Source: Delphinus delphis (lineage: Eukaryota > Chordata > Mammalia > Artiodactyla > Delphinidae). Taken from it: 64,000 nt of DNA. The notes under the pieces were generated by a model. That model did no database searches and was not told where the DNA came from. It saw nothing but the letters and a program-made list of their open reading frames with translations. Location: positions 11,897,958 through 11,961,957 of the forward strand of contig NC_082694.2 of the NCBI RefSeq assembly GCF_949987515.2, written 5' to 3'. Both the position numbers and the translations under genes were made by a program. This document shows, piece by piece, positions 22,601 to 36,399 of this stretch (within the stretch, counting starts at the first letter, position 1; every line of letters starts with the position of its first letter).

Positions 22601-22856
22601 CTAACAAGAACATCATAATCCATGGATTTCTTTAATCTTGCTCTTTTTTTTTTCAAGTTGAAGCTAACCTATTGAAATTCTTCTGTCAGGACAAATAATT
22701 TCTCAGCCACCACATCTAAGAGTCTCTCTACATTAGTCAACCCTGTTGCCCTTTTACTGAAGTGCTCTTCCTGGATTTCTTTGTCCTCTTACACTCCTTC
22801 TCTGAGCCTTTCATTCTTCTTCTTTCCTCCATTGACTCCTCATTCCTTTTGTCTTT

Positions 22857-23310
22857 TTTTTTAAAGTTTTTATTGAGGTATAACGTGCATACAGCAAAGA
22901 GCGTAATTCTTAAAGGTAGAACTTAATGGAGTTTTACACACATACCTGTGTGTTTGTGACCACCACCCTGAATGAGACAGAGGACACTTTAAGAAGCTCC
23001 CTCCTATTCCTTACCAGTCAATCCATCATCCTCCCCTGCTCGTCAGTAATCACTACTCTGACTTTTATCAGCATGGATTGCTTAGCCTGTTCTAGAACTT
23101 TATATAAATGGAACCATATAGTATATGCTCTTTAGTCTGGTTTCTTTCGCATGTGATGTCTGGTAGAATCATCCACGTTTTTGTGTCCATCTGTAGGTCA
23201 TTCATTTTTGTTGGTAGGCAGTATTTCACTGTGGGAATATGCCGTGATTTGTTGATCCATTCCATTCCTGATGAACATTTAGGCTTTTTCCCCTTAAGTG
23301 TTGTAAATTC
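22857..23310 (-). mobile_element. L1M-type LINE-1, 3' end
   Basis: 'agtttttattgaggtataac', 'gtagaacttaatggagtttt', 'atataaatggaaccatatag' and 'gatgaacatttaggctttt' give the antisense old-L1 3'UTR followed by the ORF2 C-terminus. It parallels 535-839 and 40045 onwards. Confidence 0.75.
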
Positions 23311-26300
23311 AGCACCCGTCAGTATTTTGTCTTCATTTTTCTTCAAGACATCTCACTCCTCTTTAAAATGACCCAGAACAATAGGCGTTCAGCCTTCCAT
23401 GGAACCTGCCCTTTCCCAGGGCTAGAGCAGCAGCTGAATCACTTTCTGACATCCAGTTATCTGAAGTCAAGTTATCAGTCAAAACACACAAAGAGGGGAA
23501 GTGGAAGTCAGCATGAAGCAGTGTGTGATCAAGCAACTGCAGGCTTTAGGAGGCATGTGGGGGAGTTTCAGGGCTTGTCTCAGAGCTGTAAGGTTCTGTG
23601 GGCCAGAGTCCTTGGCCAGGGGGAGCAGGCAGCGGCAGACAGATCATCGCCGGTGCTCCCTGGAGCCCGGCAAGTCTCTAAGCTGGGGTTGGGCTCCCTG
23701 GCCTTCTGCCTGGTGCCTTGAGGCAACCAAAATGAGAGCCCGAGAGAGCCAAGAGCCACAAGGTTGTTTTTGTAAGACTTAAAGGGATTATGTCATCCAT
23801 CTAGCCCTGTTTGCCCGAGGGAAGAACCTCAGGTCTCCTCCCTCAGGATCCTCAGATACATCTTCCCAGGAGAGGAGTAGGGGAAAGAGAAGAGAAAATG
23901 GAGCCACTGGACAGGCCGGGGCAGCTGGGGATGGACCTTGGACAATAGTTGACAGGCAGCTGCGAAGGGGACTCCACCAGGCACTACTCAGGGAAATCCA
24001 GATGGGTAACCTGAGCGATGTTTGTGAATGCATTAGGGCTACAAAGATGAATGTTTATGTGAATATAATCAAAGAAAGGGGGAAAGATTTGGGAGAGAGA
24101 CACCCGAGAAAACCCCAGGAAAGCCACAAGACCTAGATGAGAACTGCCCATCTGATAATGACTGGGTGTGCTGTGGGGTTAGTGTTTATTCCAGACAAAG
24201 CCAGTGCTTTCCTGAGATCTGGTGACAATTTGGGGCACATATATTTAGGGGGAAGGGCAAGCCCTGGGCAGAGGCTTTGAGTAAGGGACCCGGGTTGGGC
24301 CTCAGCCTAGTGGTCCTCTGCTCTCTAGCCTCGGGGAGCCCTCTGTCCCCTGGGCCTGCAGAATCTCAGCCTGTGGATGGCAAGTGGACCAGCCTACCTC
24401 CGTTGGCCCTTCTGGGCTTAAGAGGTCCAGCCCTCAGGTCCAGACTTGCTAAGGCACTGGTCACCCACCTTCACAGTGACCTTGTCAGCACACACTGAGC
24501 CACGCCCCATTGCTTCTGAGATATACTCAAACCTACGGCCAGGTTTGCTTTGGTTTCTAAACTCTGACTGTGGAAAAGGAAGTCACTTTAGAGTCAAATC
24601 CTCATAAAACTTCTCACATTAGCGGGCATCGATTTGCTTGATGATTTTGCAGTTTATTTTGAAGCACAAATTCATATCCGGGAAAGAACCGTTGACTCCA
24701 ACATCCTCAGAGAAGGTTAGTTTGAGATGCTGATCGGGTCACTAAGAGCAGGCAAAGAAATGTAACACCCTGCCTGGCAATGCCAGGGGTTGAAACAACC
24801 ACCACAAACCTAAGGGATGCAGGTAAAACTCAAGCATCTTCATGTTCCGTCAGTGGCTGTGCAACTTGCTTTTCTTGGGGGTGCCTCCTTCAGACTCTGA
24901 GTCACTGCATTGAAATGATGCAATGTTTGTGAACATACTGTGCCACAATCAGAAAGGGATCTGGTGATGACAGAGATACTGGTGCTGTGAGGAATGTGAA
25001 GATGGAAAAAAGCACCATTTCCAAACTCATGTGTTATTTTAAATATGAACATGTCCCTCCATCACCAGTTAAATAGATATTTAACTATTCTCTCTACATT
25101 CCTAAATGTTGATCAAAACATTGCTTACAGAACTTCTGATTGAGAAAGTCATCTACAGAGTTCATCTTAAAATCAGTATATGCTGTCCCTCTAATCTAGA
25201 AGAACATGAACAAAAGATATAATTAGACCCAACCTGTAAATCCCCTGAATGAGCTTCTACCCAGGAAGATCACCACACACGAGATCAATAGAGCCCAGCC
25301 CTCCCCTTGACCCAGGCCTCGGTGCCCCAGACTTCAGTGTAGACCCCTGTCCTGTCATCAGCTGCCTTGAAGGGGTCTTATAATCATGTCCTTAAAGTCT
25401 CTGTGCCCCTTGCTATGTGAGAGATTCAGATGACTTGATGACCAGTTCATGACCACCTGGTTGCACGGTGGGCTTTTAGATTCCAAACAGGGACCACAGG
25501 GCCGGAGTGCAGGTGTGTGTATGTGTGTGTGTTGTGACAACAAAGAATGGCGAATCCACATTTGGGTTCCTTCCTTTCCTCTTCTCTCTCCTTCCTCACT
25601 GGTTACTTCCATCCATCAAGAGCTTCAAGCCCTTGTGCATAGAGGGTGTTCAAATGGGTGAGGGCCTGGCTTGGTCTCTGCCCTGGGGAACAGCTGCCTC
25701 TGACATTCAGAAACTCACGGCTCAAGGACAGAGTTTCTCTCCAGCTATTTCTTCATCATCACCCACTTGTCCCTCAAATTTGACTAACTCTTCATTTTCG
25801 GGGGGGAGGGGATGATATTCTGGGTGGAAGGGAAGAAGGGGGACAGGATTGTGAGGAAGGTTGTTTTCTATTTTCAGAATAAAAAACTTTAGCCTCTTCA
25901 CTTCCCCAAATGAGGCTTTCCCTGCAGGCACATTTTCTGGTTCAGCGGCTGCCCAAGAAGCACAGTGAGGGTCATCTCCAATCACATCTCTCTGTTCTCT
26001 GAGATCTGTCTTCCCAGAGAGTTGGAATGGCCATCTGAAAAGGAGCCTGTTGGAGAAGTGTAGTTCTACTGTAACACGTTGCAAGGAACTTTTCTGATTC
26101 TTTCCTCTTCTGAGATAGGCTCCCATTAGTAATGAGTGGAAAATAAGCAGGTTGTCAACAGGGCACGGCCAGGAGGGTGGCTTGTAGCGGAAGGTAGCCT
26201 GGGGTAGACCATCGATGAGATGCAGAAATTAACCCAGGAGTCCAACAAGACAATAGGATCTGATAGGATCTGAGGATTTCTCCTCCAAGTGCTCCCGGCT

Positions 26301-27369
26301 GTGTTGGAGCTCCCTCATCCTTTTGGGTCTTACGTGCTCAGAGTTGAGAGAGTCTAACTCAAGACTTAGATTTTTGGTCCATCAGAGATGCATAGCAACC
26401 CCACCTGCGGAAGGCAGTGGGGAGAAACTACATTACAAGTCGTGACAAGTTCTCTGGAAACATATCCCAGACGCTTGCTTCTATAAAGAAATACTCCTCT
26501 CTCAAATCAGGGCTGTTTTTAGTGCACCCCAAGACTGGCCGGGGTGGGTCCTCCATGTCTTTCTCTCTATGTCAGGGTCTAGATGCCTGTACCCACTGTG
26601 AGGCACGCCCCTTCCCACTGCCGAGAGACTGTTGACAGCAGGTCAGCGCACCCTTTCTGAGGCCAAAACTGAAACAACAACAGCAACAACGTAAAACCCC
26701 CTTTCTGAACCACAGCTCTGCCTTGGAGTGTAATTTTTGAGAATATACTTCTCCATTCCTTGAATGGTTACCTCTGTCTTGATGGCCCTGCTATTTGTGT
26801 GCTCTGAGAACTCTCTGGAAATCCCTTTTCCAAGAAACGTGCAAGCTCTTCAGGGACCATGTTTACCGAATCTCGTGTCTCAGTCCTATCTGAAGGGGAC
26901 TGCAGGTCAGACGCTGCCAGCCCAATCAGGGTTTCTGACAAGCCTCAAGGGCCCATGTGTCTTGTTACCACGCTCCAGCCACGTAGACTAACTACGTCTC
27001 ACATCCAAACCTCGAAGCTTAGCCCAACTTACTCCCTGACATTTTCTCGCCTTGTGGTCTCAGAACGGAGTTTCCACCCAGCCGCTGAGATCTGGGGATT
27101 AGAGGGAAGGGAGCTGGATCAAGTCCTCTGCCCAGGACATCTGCAGGTGGAGACCCTTTTCTTTCAGACCCACCCCTGGAGCTACAACACAGGACCTCTG
27201 AGTCACCAAACAGGCCCCTTGTGAGGTAGAGAAATAAAACAAAACAAAACAAAAAAGTATCCTCAGGCCCATTGGAGGAAATGGCTGTCATCATGCGGTT
27301 GTGGTCTGAGGTAGCGTCCCAGCCCAGGGGCCAGTCTTGTGGTACAGTGGAAAAAAAGGTGGGGGGGGG
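23311..27369. other. Long unique-looking non-coding stretch
   Basis: Four kilobases hold no confidently recognised repeat or gene. Frames up to about 130 codons exist (25722-26126 minus, 27019-27405 minus, 26859-27224 plus) but show no known domain and no coherent exon pattern. An (AAAAC)n run at 27232-27253 and a G10 run near 27361 are low-complexity. It is the best place in the window to look for conserved non-coding elements by alignment. Confidence 0.45.
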
Positions 27370-27570
27370 GGCTCTAGGACCACAATGACTGTATCCTGGC
27401 TGCATTAGTCATGAGCAGAGACCATATGCTCACTGAGTCTGTTTCTTCAACTGCAAAATGGGTTGTTAAAAGGATGGCGATAACCTATGACCACATATTA
27501 TGGGGTCAATAGGTTGTAGCAGCTATTGGCAACGATATCATTGTGATCACCGTTATTGTTCTCATTGTCA
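27370..27570 (+). mobile_element. MIR SINE, ancient
   Basis: 'gtttcttcaactgcaaaatg' followed by 'gggttgttaaaaggatgg' fits the MIR core (tttcctcatctgtaaaatgg and onwards). It is heavily diverged and the limits are approximate. Confidence 0.55.
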
Positions 27571-27889
27571 TTGCTGGTAAGCCTTAAAGATCTTTGGGAA
27601 ATAGCTCCTAGGCTATAAACTATAATTTCCAACTAAAATCCTTCCTGGGCCAGAGTAATGTTAGGTCTAAATTTTTCAAGCACTGGGTCTGACTATAGAG
27701 ATTTTTAAATGCTGCACATCATTGTCAGCAAAGATTATAGGTTCTTCCCCGGTGTGTGATGCACGTATGTATGCAAACAAGGCCTCCTGTGGACAACAGA
27801 ACCAACCTTCTCCTGCAGCTCCTGCTAACTTCTCATCAGAAACAACAGAGACCAGGAGAGAGTGAAACAACATCCTTAAACTGCTCTAA
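27571..27889. other. Unassigned non-coding sequence
   Basis: No recognisable feature is present. It leads into the A-rich start of a sense L1 at about 27890. Confidence 0.4.
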
Positions 27890-30800
27890 GAAGTAAATTG
27901 TCAGCCCAGAATTCTATATACAGTGAAAATATCCTTCAATAATAAATACAAAATAAAGGCAATTCAGATAACTAAGAGAATTCATCATCAGGAGACCCGT
28001 ACGATAAGAAAAACGAAAGTTCTTCAGACTGAAAAGAAATTATACCATTGGAAATGGTGAATTTCCGGATAAGTATAAAAGACTATTTTTTCACTTAATT
28101 TATTTAAACTACATATGATTGTTTAAAGAAAAATCTGTAATGCTGTCTTGTGGGGTTTATAATTATGTTGATGTAATGTATATGAAAATTATAGTGTAAA
28201 GAATGATTGGGGGTAAATGGATCTATACGATTGTAAGGCTTCTACAGTTTATGTAAAGTGGCACACACTTAACTCTCACAGATTGTAAAAGGAAAGGAAA
28301 TACATTGTAATCTATAGGCAATCAACAAAAAATGCAAAAAGGTATAGCTAAAAAGTCAATACATAAATTAAGAAGTAATTCTAAAATCTATTAAAATAAT
28401 TTTAAAAGAAATTAGGAAAAGAGGAACAGAGGAGCAGAAATTAGAGGCTGCAAACATAAAACAAATAGTAAAATGGAAGACCTGTCTCCAAATATATCAA
28501 TAATTACATTGAATGCTAATGGACTAAAAACTCCAATGAAAAGCAAAGATTGTCAGAATGGATAAAAACACTTTCTGTAAGAGACCCACTTTAAACAGAA
28601 AGAAACAGATGTGTTGAGAGAATGAATGGAAAAAAATACCATGAGAATAGTAAGCATAAGAATGCTGGCGTGGCTGTATCAATATCAGATGAAGTTAACT
28701 TCATGATGAAGAGTGCTACCAGGTGTGGAAAGGGACAGGTCCTAATGATAAGCATCAATTCAACAGGAAGATATTACAATGATAAAGTTATGTGGGCCTA
28801 ATAACAGAGCTTTAAAATACACAAAGCAAAAATGGCAGAGTTAAAAGGAGAATTAGACAATACCACAATCATAGTTAGAAATGTTAACACCTCTCCTCAG
28901 TCATTGATAGAAAAACTAGGCCTAAAATCAGTAAAGACATAGGCTATCTGTACAAAACCATCACCACCTTGACCTAGTAATAATTACAGAACACTACACC
29001 CAACAACTGAAGAATACACATTCTTTCCAGATACATGTGGAGCTTTTGTCAAGATAAAACATATGTTAGGCCATAAAATGTCTTGATAAGTTGAAAAGGA
29101 TGGAAATCCTACAGAGTATTTTCTCTGTCCAAAGTGGAATTAAATTAGAAATCAATAACCATAAGAAATCTAGGATGACCCTAAATATTTGGAAATCAAA
29201 TGACATACTTCTAAATAACCCCAAAGAAGAAATCATAAGGAAAATTAGAAAAACTTTTGAACAGAATAATAATGAAAATACAACATAGTAATATTCATGA
29301 GCTGTAGTTAAGGCAATGTTAAGAGGGAAATTTATAGTTTTACATACTTACATTAGAAAAGAAGAAAGGTCTAATATCACTGCCTTCAGGTTCTAATTTG
29401 AGTCTAAAAAAAAAAATGGGTAAAGAAAGAAAGAAGAAAAAAGTAAACCCAGAGTAAGTAGGAGTAAAGAAATATAAGAACAGGAATATATGATGTAAAA
29501 ACAAAGAATAGAGAAAATTAACAGAACCAAAAGTTGGTTCTCTAGAAAAGATCAACTCTAGTTAGACTAATCAAGAAAAGGAGAGAGAACGCAAATTATC
29601 AATATTAGAATAAAAGAGGGGTCAACACTGAAAATGCTACAGATATTGAAAGAATGGTACGAAAATATTTTAAAAACCTTTACACCAACAAATTTGACAA
29701 CTTAGATGAAATGGACAAATTCCTTGAAAAATGCAACTTACCATAACGCATGTTTGATAAAATAGAAATCTAAATAACTCTACATCTATTTAGGAAATTG
29801 AATTTATTATAAAAAAATGTTCCCCAAAGAAAACTTTGCTCAAAATAGTTTCATTAAGTCTAACGTTTAAGAGAGAAATAATGCAAATCTTTCATAAACT
29901 CTCTCAGAGAACAAACGAGGCAAGAATACCTCTGAACTTATTTTATGAGACCAGCATAATTCTAATATAAAACCTGACAAAGACATTAGAAAAAAGTAGA
30001 AGGGACACAAGTGCAAAAGTTTCAAACAAAACGTTAGCAAGTTGAACTAGTTATACATAAAAAGGATAATACATCATACTTAAGTAAGCTTCATACCAGA
30101 AATGCAAGTTTGAGTTAATATTAGAAAAATTGATCAATATAATTTAACCAGTTAACAGAATGATGGAGAAAATTATATAATTATTTCAATAGACACAGAA
30201 AAAGAATTCAACACTCATTCATAATAAAAACTCTTGGAAAATAAGGAATAAAAGAGAACTTCCTCAATCTGATAAAAACAATTTATGAAAAACTTACAGC
30301 TAACATCATACTTAACGGTGAAATATTGGGTGCTTTCCCCCCAATATCAGGAACAAGACAAGGGTATCTACTTCCACTAATTCCATTCAACGTTTGAACC
30401 AGAAGTCTTAACTATTGCAATAATGCAGGCACAAGAAGTAAAGGCATTAAGATTGGAAAAGAATTATAATTAACCCTACACATGATATGATTGTTTATGT
30501 AGAAAATCCTATGAAATCTACAAAACAATGACTAGAACTAATACATCAATTGAACAAGGTTAATATTAAAATATCAATTGTATTTTTATATACTAGCAGC
30601 AACAACTGGGGGAAAAAACCTTGAAAACAATTCCATTAATGTCATCAAAGAATATAAAAGACTCAGGAATAAATTTAACAAAAGATGGGCAAGATCTCTA
30701 TTGAAGACTACAGAACATTACTGAGAGAAATTAAGGAAGACCCAAATAAATGGAGGGATACATCCATGTTCTCAGATTGGAATCAAGTTGTGAAGATGTT

Positions 30801-32530
30801 TCAGTTCTCTAAAAGTTGATCTATAGGATCACTGCAATCCCAACCAAATCTAAAGTTTGTATAGACATGCAAAGAATACCTAAAATAATCTTGAAATAGA
30901 ACAACAAATTTGGAGTGCTCAAACTCTGACCTGAAAACATAAAACCACAGTACAAGACAGTGTGGTACTGGCAGAAGGATTGGCGAATAGATAAATAGAT
31001 CTGAATAGAGAGCCAGGAAACAGGTCCTTACTTACAGTCATTTGGTTTTTGATAAGATGCCAAAGCAATTCAATGGAAGAAAGAAAAGTCTTTTCAAAAA
31101 AAAATGGCGCTGTATTAACTGGATGTTCATATGGAAACAAAACCTCAACTCCTTTCTCACACTATGTACAAAGATTAATTTGAAATGAATCACAGACCTA
31201 AATGTAAAGCCATAAAGCTTTTAAAGAAAAACATATAAGAATAACTTCATAACCTGGGGCAGGCAAATGTTTGATAAACAGCAAAAAACATAAAAGAAAA
31301 ATCAATAAATTAGTCTCTATCAAAATTAAAAAGTTCAGCTGATAGAAGATTCCATTAAGAAAATAGAGGCAAGGACTTCCCTGGTGGTGCAGTGGTTAAG
31401 AATCTGCCTGCCAATGCAGGGGACACGGGTTTGATCCCTGGTCCGGGAAGATCCCACATGCCGCAGAGCAACTAAGCCCCTGTGCCACAACTACTGAGCC
31501 CTTGTGCCACAACTACTGAGCCTGTGTGCCACAACTACTGAAGCCCGCATGCCTAGAGCCCATGCTCTGCAACAAAGAGAAGCCACCGCAACAAAGAGTA
31601 GCCCCCACTCGCCACAACTAGAGAAAGCCTGTGCGCAGCAATGAAAACCCAACACAGCCCCCCCAAAAAAAAACTAGAGGCGAGCGTATATTGGGAGAAA
31701 ATATTTGCAGAACATCTGAAAAAGAAATGGTATCCTGGATATATAAAGAACTCTTTAACTCAGTGATGAAAAGACAATGCAATTAAAATGGACGAAAGAG
31801 CTGAATGACACTTCAGAAAAGAAGATATTCAAATGGCCAATAGGGGCATGAAAAACACTCAACCATTACTCATCAGGGAAATGAAAATTAAAACCACAAA
31901 AAGATACACCACAGACCTACCTAAAATGAAAAAGACCGGTATCACCAAATGTTAGTGAGGATGTGACAACTTCTTATAAAACTATACAAACACCTACCCT
32001 GTGACCCAGCAATACCATTCCCAGGTGTTTTCCCAAGAGAAATGGAAACATACATTCGCAAAAAGACGTATACAGGAATGTTCACAGCAGCTCTATTCAT
32101 TGGAGTGGAAAAACTGGAGGCATGTCAGCTGTTCCTGGGTAGGAGAACGGATCAGCAAATGGGGATATCTTAATAAAATGGAATGCTACACAGCAATAAA
32201 AAAGGAACAGACCATCGATACACACAACAACATTGATGGATACCAAAACATTACACTGAGCAAAAGAAGGCTTACAGAACAGTACACTCTCCTTGTGTTC
32301 ACAGGAAGCCCTAGACCAGACAAAACTCATCTACAGTGGAACAAATCAGAATTGTGGTTGCTTCTTGGAGTGGGAGGCTTGACAGAAAAGGGGCATGGGA
32401 GAATTTTCTAAGGTGATGGCAACTTTCTTTATCTTGATATTGGTCAAAAGTCACCTCAGGTAGATGTGCGTGCTTTGATGTGTGGAAATTTCACCTTAAA
32501 ACAACCTGCAAAACTCAACTCAATAAATAG
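27890..32530 (+). mobile_element. L1M-type LINE-1, near full-length but decayed
   Basis: Sense order is the ORF1 end (27890-28130, 'ttcttcagactgaaaagaa'), the ORF2 start (28480-28560, 'cattgaatgctaatggacta'), the endonuclease region (28600-29300), the reverse transcriptase (29300-30700), the C-terminus and the 3'UTR to 'actcaataaatag'. The RT active-site region at about 30471-30510 reads 'ctacacatgatatgattg', so the FADD box is lost, and all frames are broken. A CHR-1 SINE interrupts it at 31373-31670. It cannot mobilise anything. Confidence 0.82.
31373..31670 (+). mobile_element. CHR-1-type tRNA-derived SINE (long form)
   Basis: The head is GGACTTCCCTGGTGGTGCAG with a B-box-like GGTTTGATCCC. 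A body follows containing three copies of 'gccacaactactgagcc' and then 'gccacaactagagaaagcc', ending in an A-rich tail. The flanking repeats aaatagaggcaa / aaactagaggcg at 31361-31372 and 31671-31682 are a diverged TSD, so this copy is older than most CHR-2 copies here. Confidence 0.9.
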
Positions 32531-33961
32531 TTTGAGGACCACAAAACATGGTAAAGAGAATACAAAAGCAGACACGGAGGAAATTAGAATTTAGGAGAGA
32601 AACAAATGAAGTTTTAAAAAATGAATAGCTCTCAATTTCACCAAGTTAATTCAAAAAATTTTTTAATAAAGAAATGAAGTCTGAATTGTTAACAGTGACA
32701 CCCACTGGGGAGTGAAATGGAAGGGAGGGCTTCAATTTTCCCCTTCTCTACGTGTTCCTTCTTTACCAGGCCTTTACTGGCTTCTAGTTATAATTTATTT
32801 TAAATTTAAAATGTCGTGGTTCCCAGATGCATCTATATCTGGAGCATATGCATACTCTTTGCCCAAATCACATGCCTGAAAATAGTAAGACATTTTTTAG
32901 GGTATCAGGCATTCTTTGATTTATTTATTACGTATTGATTGTGTAAGACCGATACGGCACAGAGAACTTCACACGTATACACAGTTCTCCTCACCTTCAA
33001 AGAACTCAGCTGGGGATGGAAAATTGTCCACAGCAAGCTGAAAGCACGGAAGGGGTTTTAAAAAAGGGCTTTATGAGTGTGTGTGCATATATGATAGAGA
33101 GAAAAACCAAACAGCCTTCTCTCTTGTTCTCATTCACTGTCTCTCTCTCCCCTTTCTGTCTCTTTCCTATTCATCTATCTACCCATCACTACCCGAATTT
33201 TCTCTGTACTAATACTCACGATGCAAGAGAGTCAGGTGCAGTGTGTGTGGCCAGATGGACGCCTCCTCGGTGGATTTTTGAAGGGGCCCAGGACCCTCTC
33301 TGGAAACATGTTAGGATCTTTGAAGAATCTTCTGTGCCTAGTTCTACGTGCAAATTTACAAACCACAGCCCAGTCTGTGGCTTCCTCGACCCTGCCTGCA
33401 GCCTGCGTGGGGAGAAATTGCCCTGGCAGGGATGTTTTCCTTTGTTCTTCCTCACAGTTGCTTTCTTCTGGAATCCAGGGTCAAAGGGATGACATTGGTC
33501 TTCTCTCTCCCCCGGGTGCCCTGATGCAGGGGCTGGTGGTACTTGGATGCTCAGGCTGCTTTCTGCCGGGGCTCCCCTGCTCTCCCTGGAAAGAGGGCCT
33601 GGGAGGGCACAAGAGCCGCTGAGGGAGGCTCCTCTCAAGGGCCTGAGGGCAGAGAAAGAGGCTGAAGCCAGACCTTCGAGAAGCCAGGCCCAGTGGGACA
33701 GGGGGTGCCGCCTACCCATCCTTCACCACGATGTCGGCAGGCCCAAGCTCAAGTGCTACCCCAGGGAGGGGGAATAACTTTGGTACACTGAGATTAAGCT
33801 TCCACTGAAAGCAGTCAAGGACCCAAAGCAGAGACTATGTTCTGTTACACGCCAAAATGAAGAGGGTTATAATTCTCACATCATCAAGCTGCAGACTCGG
33901 ATTTCTACATCCTGTGCTTACATGGAGGAAGTCTCATTAAAACAAAAACAAACAAACAAAC
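32531..33961. other. Unique-looking non-coding sequence
   Basis: Frames of 130-170 codons on both strands at 33016-33719 overlap one another and show no known domain. 33930-33961 is an AAAC-rich low-complexity lead-in to a SINE. No gene is supported. Confidence 0.4.
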
Positions 33962-34166
33962 AGGGACTTCCCTGGAGGTCCAGTGGTTAAGACTTCGCCA
34001 TCCAATGCAGGAGGTACGAGTTCGATCCCTGGTTGGGGAGCTAAGATCCCACATGCCTCGGGGCCAAAAAACCAAAACATAAAACAGAAGCAATATTGTA
34101 ACAAATTCAATAAAGACTAAAAAATGGTCCACATCGAAAAAAAGGTCTTTAAAAATTTCTTTAAAA
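33962..34166 (+). mobile_element. tRNA-derived SINE with extended 3' body
   Basis: The head is GGGACTTCCCTGGAGGTCCA with a B-box-like GTTCGATCCC. It is followed by an extra non-tRNA body ('cagaagcaatattgtaac', 'aattcaataaagactaaa', 'atggtccacatcg') and an A-rich end. The same body appears inverted at 58571-58779. It is a cetartiodactyl-type SINE; I cannot name the subfamily. Confidence 0.85.
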
Positions 34167-34589
34167 AACAGAAAAATCTCAAACACATAAAAACAAAAAG
34201 AAAAAACAGAACTGAACAAAACCAACAAAAGAACAATAATAAAAACAAAAAAATCCCCTCTGGTGTCCTTTTGGCTGTACTTCCATGTCCAACAGAAGAA
34301 TGACAACAAGTTGTCGTGGAAAGAGCCCCAAAGAGGGAGTCCAGAGAGTTCACCCTGGTTACCTGTTGTGTGGCCCAGAGTGGGTCGCAGCCTCTCTTGG
34401 GACCTCCCTCTCCCCACCTGCAAAAGGGCCACCAGGTGAGTCCCTGAGGGCTCCTGGCTCCCTTGAGATGCCAAGATTTACAAAGCTGCCTTTGCAATCG
34501 CAAGGGACACATCTGTGAGATTCAAGAAGGTGTCTCACACACAGACATAGAGAACAAATGTATGGATACCGGGGCGGGGCGGGGGGGAA
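34167..34589. other. Unassigned non-coding sequence
   Basis: No gene is recognised. 34570-34590 is G-rich (ggggcggggcgggggggaag). Confidence 0.4.
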
Positions 34590-34851
34590 GTGGGTGTGGG
34601 ATGAATTGGGAGATTGGGATCGACATATATGCACTATTGATACTATGTATAACATAGATAACTAATGAGAACATACCGTATAGCACGGGGAACTCTACTT
34701 AATGCACTGTTGTGACCTAAATGGCAAGGAAATCCAGAAAAGAGGGGATGTGTGTATACGTATAGCTGATTCATTTTGCTGTACAGTAGAAACTAACACA
34801 ACACTGTAAAACAACTATACTCCAATAAAAATTAATTTAAAAAAAAATAGC
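34590..34851 (+). mobile_element. LINE-1 3' end fragment
   Basis: Sense L1 3'UTR: 'tatagcacggggaactctac', 'tagctgattcattttgctgt', 'actatactccaataaaaatt' and an A-rich tail. It is the same family type as 48940-49165 and the minus-strand piece at 60784-61051. Confidence 0.88.
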
Positions 34852-34879
34852 CTCTCGCAGGAAGGATGAATTGTAATAG

Positions 34880-35010
34880 CAACTGAGCACTTGCTGTCCA
34901 CTAGGCCTCAGGCTAACCGCCAGTAGGAGAGGAGGATGCCACAGATGAGGAAACTGAGGCTTAGAAGGGTAAGTAGTGTGCCTGAGTGAGTCAGAATTTG
35001 AACCCAAGCA
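34880..35010 (-). mobile_element. MIR SINE, ancient
   Basis: 'gatgaggaaactgaggctta' followed by 'gtcagaatttgaaccc' is the MIR core in reverse orientation. Confidence 0.8.
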
Positions 35011-36399
35011 GATGGATTTTTGGCCCAGGCATAGACTGGGGCTGAAATTGAGAAACTGTCTTTTCCATCATTTTTATTGGTTTGGTGGCCATACCTGCTG
35101 TTTTTCTGTTGTAACTACATCCCTGCTGGACCCATGTGGCGTGTGGAAGGTATTATACGGGCATGCTTCAGAGTTTGTCCTGATGGACATATTACACCTC
35201 TGAGAGGCAGGACGTTTTAACAAAGAAACACAACTTAAGAAAAGAATGTGTGTTGCTTTCTGGATAAAAGATTAGTTTTTTAATTACAGTTTGCTACTCA
35301 TAAATCCTTTTGGGATTGTCATTTTTTTAAATGCACCTGGGATTTATTCTCTCTGAGGGGCAGGTGGAGTTCTGCATTTCTAGACCTTCTCTTTTTGGTT
35401 TGCAAATATAATGCTTTAAATGAAAATGCAGTGCAAGCAGGGTGGGTGCCCTCACCAGGGTAGCAGAGGACCCCAGGCTGTCCTCTTCCAGATCCACTTT
35501 CTGGTTCATCTCTGGAGGATGGAGCAGAGGCCAACGTGGGGCTGAAAGCCAGGGCCTGGCCATGGGGAGGGATCTATTGACCCCGGACCGGCAAGAGAAC
35601 AGGCAGAATTAGAATGGCCGGTTCTCATTTCGGGGAGGGGGCGGTTCCTGGTGAGAGCATGGCCTTTACCAGACGATTCAGAACATGGCTTGCACCCTAG
35701 AATGAATTACATCCTTCACGTCTGACCCTTGTAGGTCCCTCCTAGGGTGACCTACTCATCCCGGCTTCCTTTCCTGGCTTTAAAACCCAAAGTCCTGGAA
35801 AACCTTTCTGTCCCCTGAAAACTGGGATGGTTGGCCACCTTACCTGTGACTCACCCTTGGCCACTGGGTCTCCAGACACACTTTTTTCATAGGAAGACGA
35901 TTAAGAGCCTTGTGCTGACTTAGAGCTGGTGTGGTGACTCAAGTGTGGCGACCTGAGCTGCTCTTCCTTCCCTGGGTCCCTGGGCTTGTTTTCAGTCCCC
36001 AGACTGTCGAGCCTCATGGACCCCATCTTCCTTCCTACCAGCAGGTACTATCAGCACCCCCGTAGGCCCAGCATGTCTTTGCTGGTTCAACAATGCAGAC
36101 AAACAGGGCCCAGACTGGTGGCCAGTCTGCAGGGACTCTCCTGAACAGCACGGGGCTCCCCAGTCAGAACAGGGATGGGCACACCTCCCCTCCCAGGTTC
36201 TAGAAAAGTCAGCCTGAGAGTTAGGCATATTGCATAGCGCCCATTCCCCATGTGACCATGTGAGTGTTTTTAGCACTAGACCCTTTCTCCACCTTGTCCT
36301 CTGAAGGCCAGACTGCCCTTTTCCAAGTTCTCCTGAGAGCAGAAAAGTCCCCTGTGAGAAAGCTGGGCTTCGATGGTGTCTTTTCTGAAGGAACCACTG
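35011..36399. other. Unique-looking non-coding sequence
   Basis: No repeat or gene is confidently recognised. Short frames up to 94 codons have no known domain. Confidence 0.4.

Noticed and set aside
31470..31560. CRISPR-like short repeats ('ccacaactactgagcc' three times)
   Set aside because: The spacing is irregular, the units are inside a CHR-1 SINE, and the genome is mammalian.
27890..32530. A possibly active full-length L1
   Set aside because: ORF2 frames are broken throughout, the FADD region near 30471-30510 is lost, and a SINE interrupts the 3' part.
33016..33777. Overlapping frames of 130-167 codons on both strands as a candidate gene
   Set aside because: Similar-length frames occur in three or more registers, which is a compositional effect. 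There is no domain, and no splice or promoter support.
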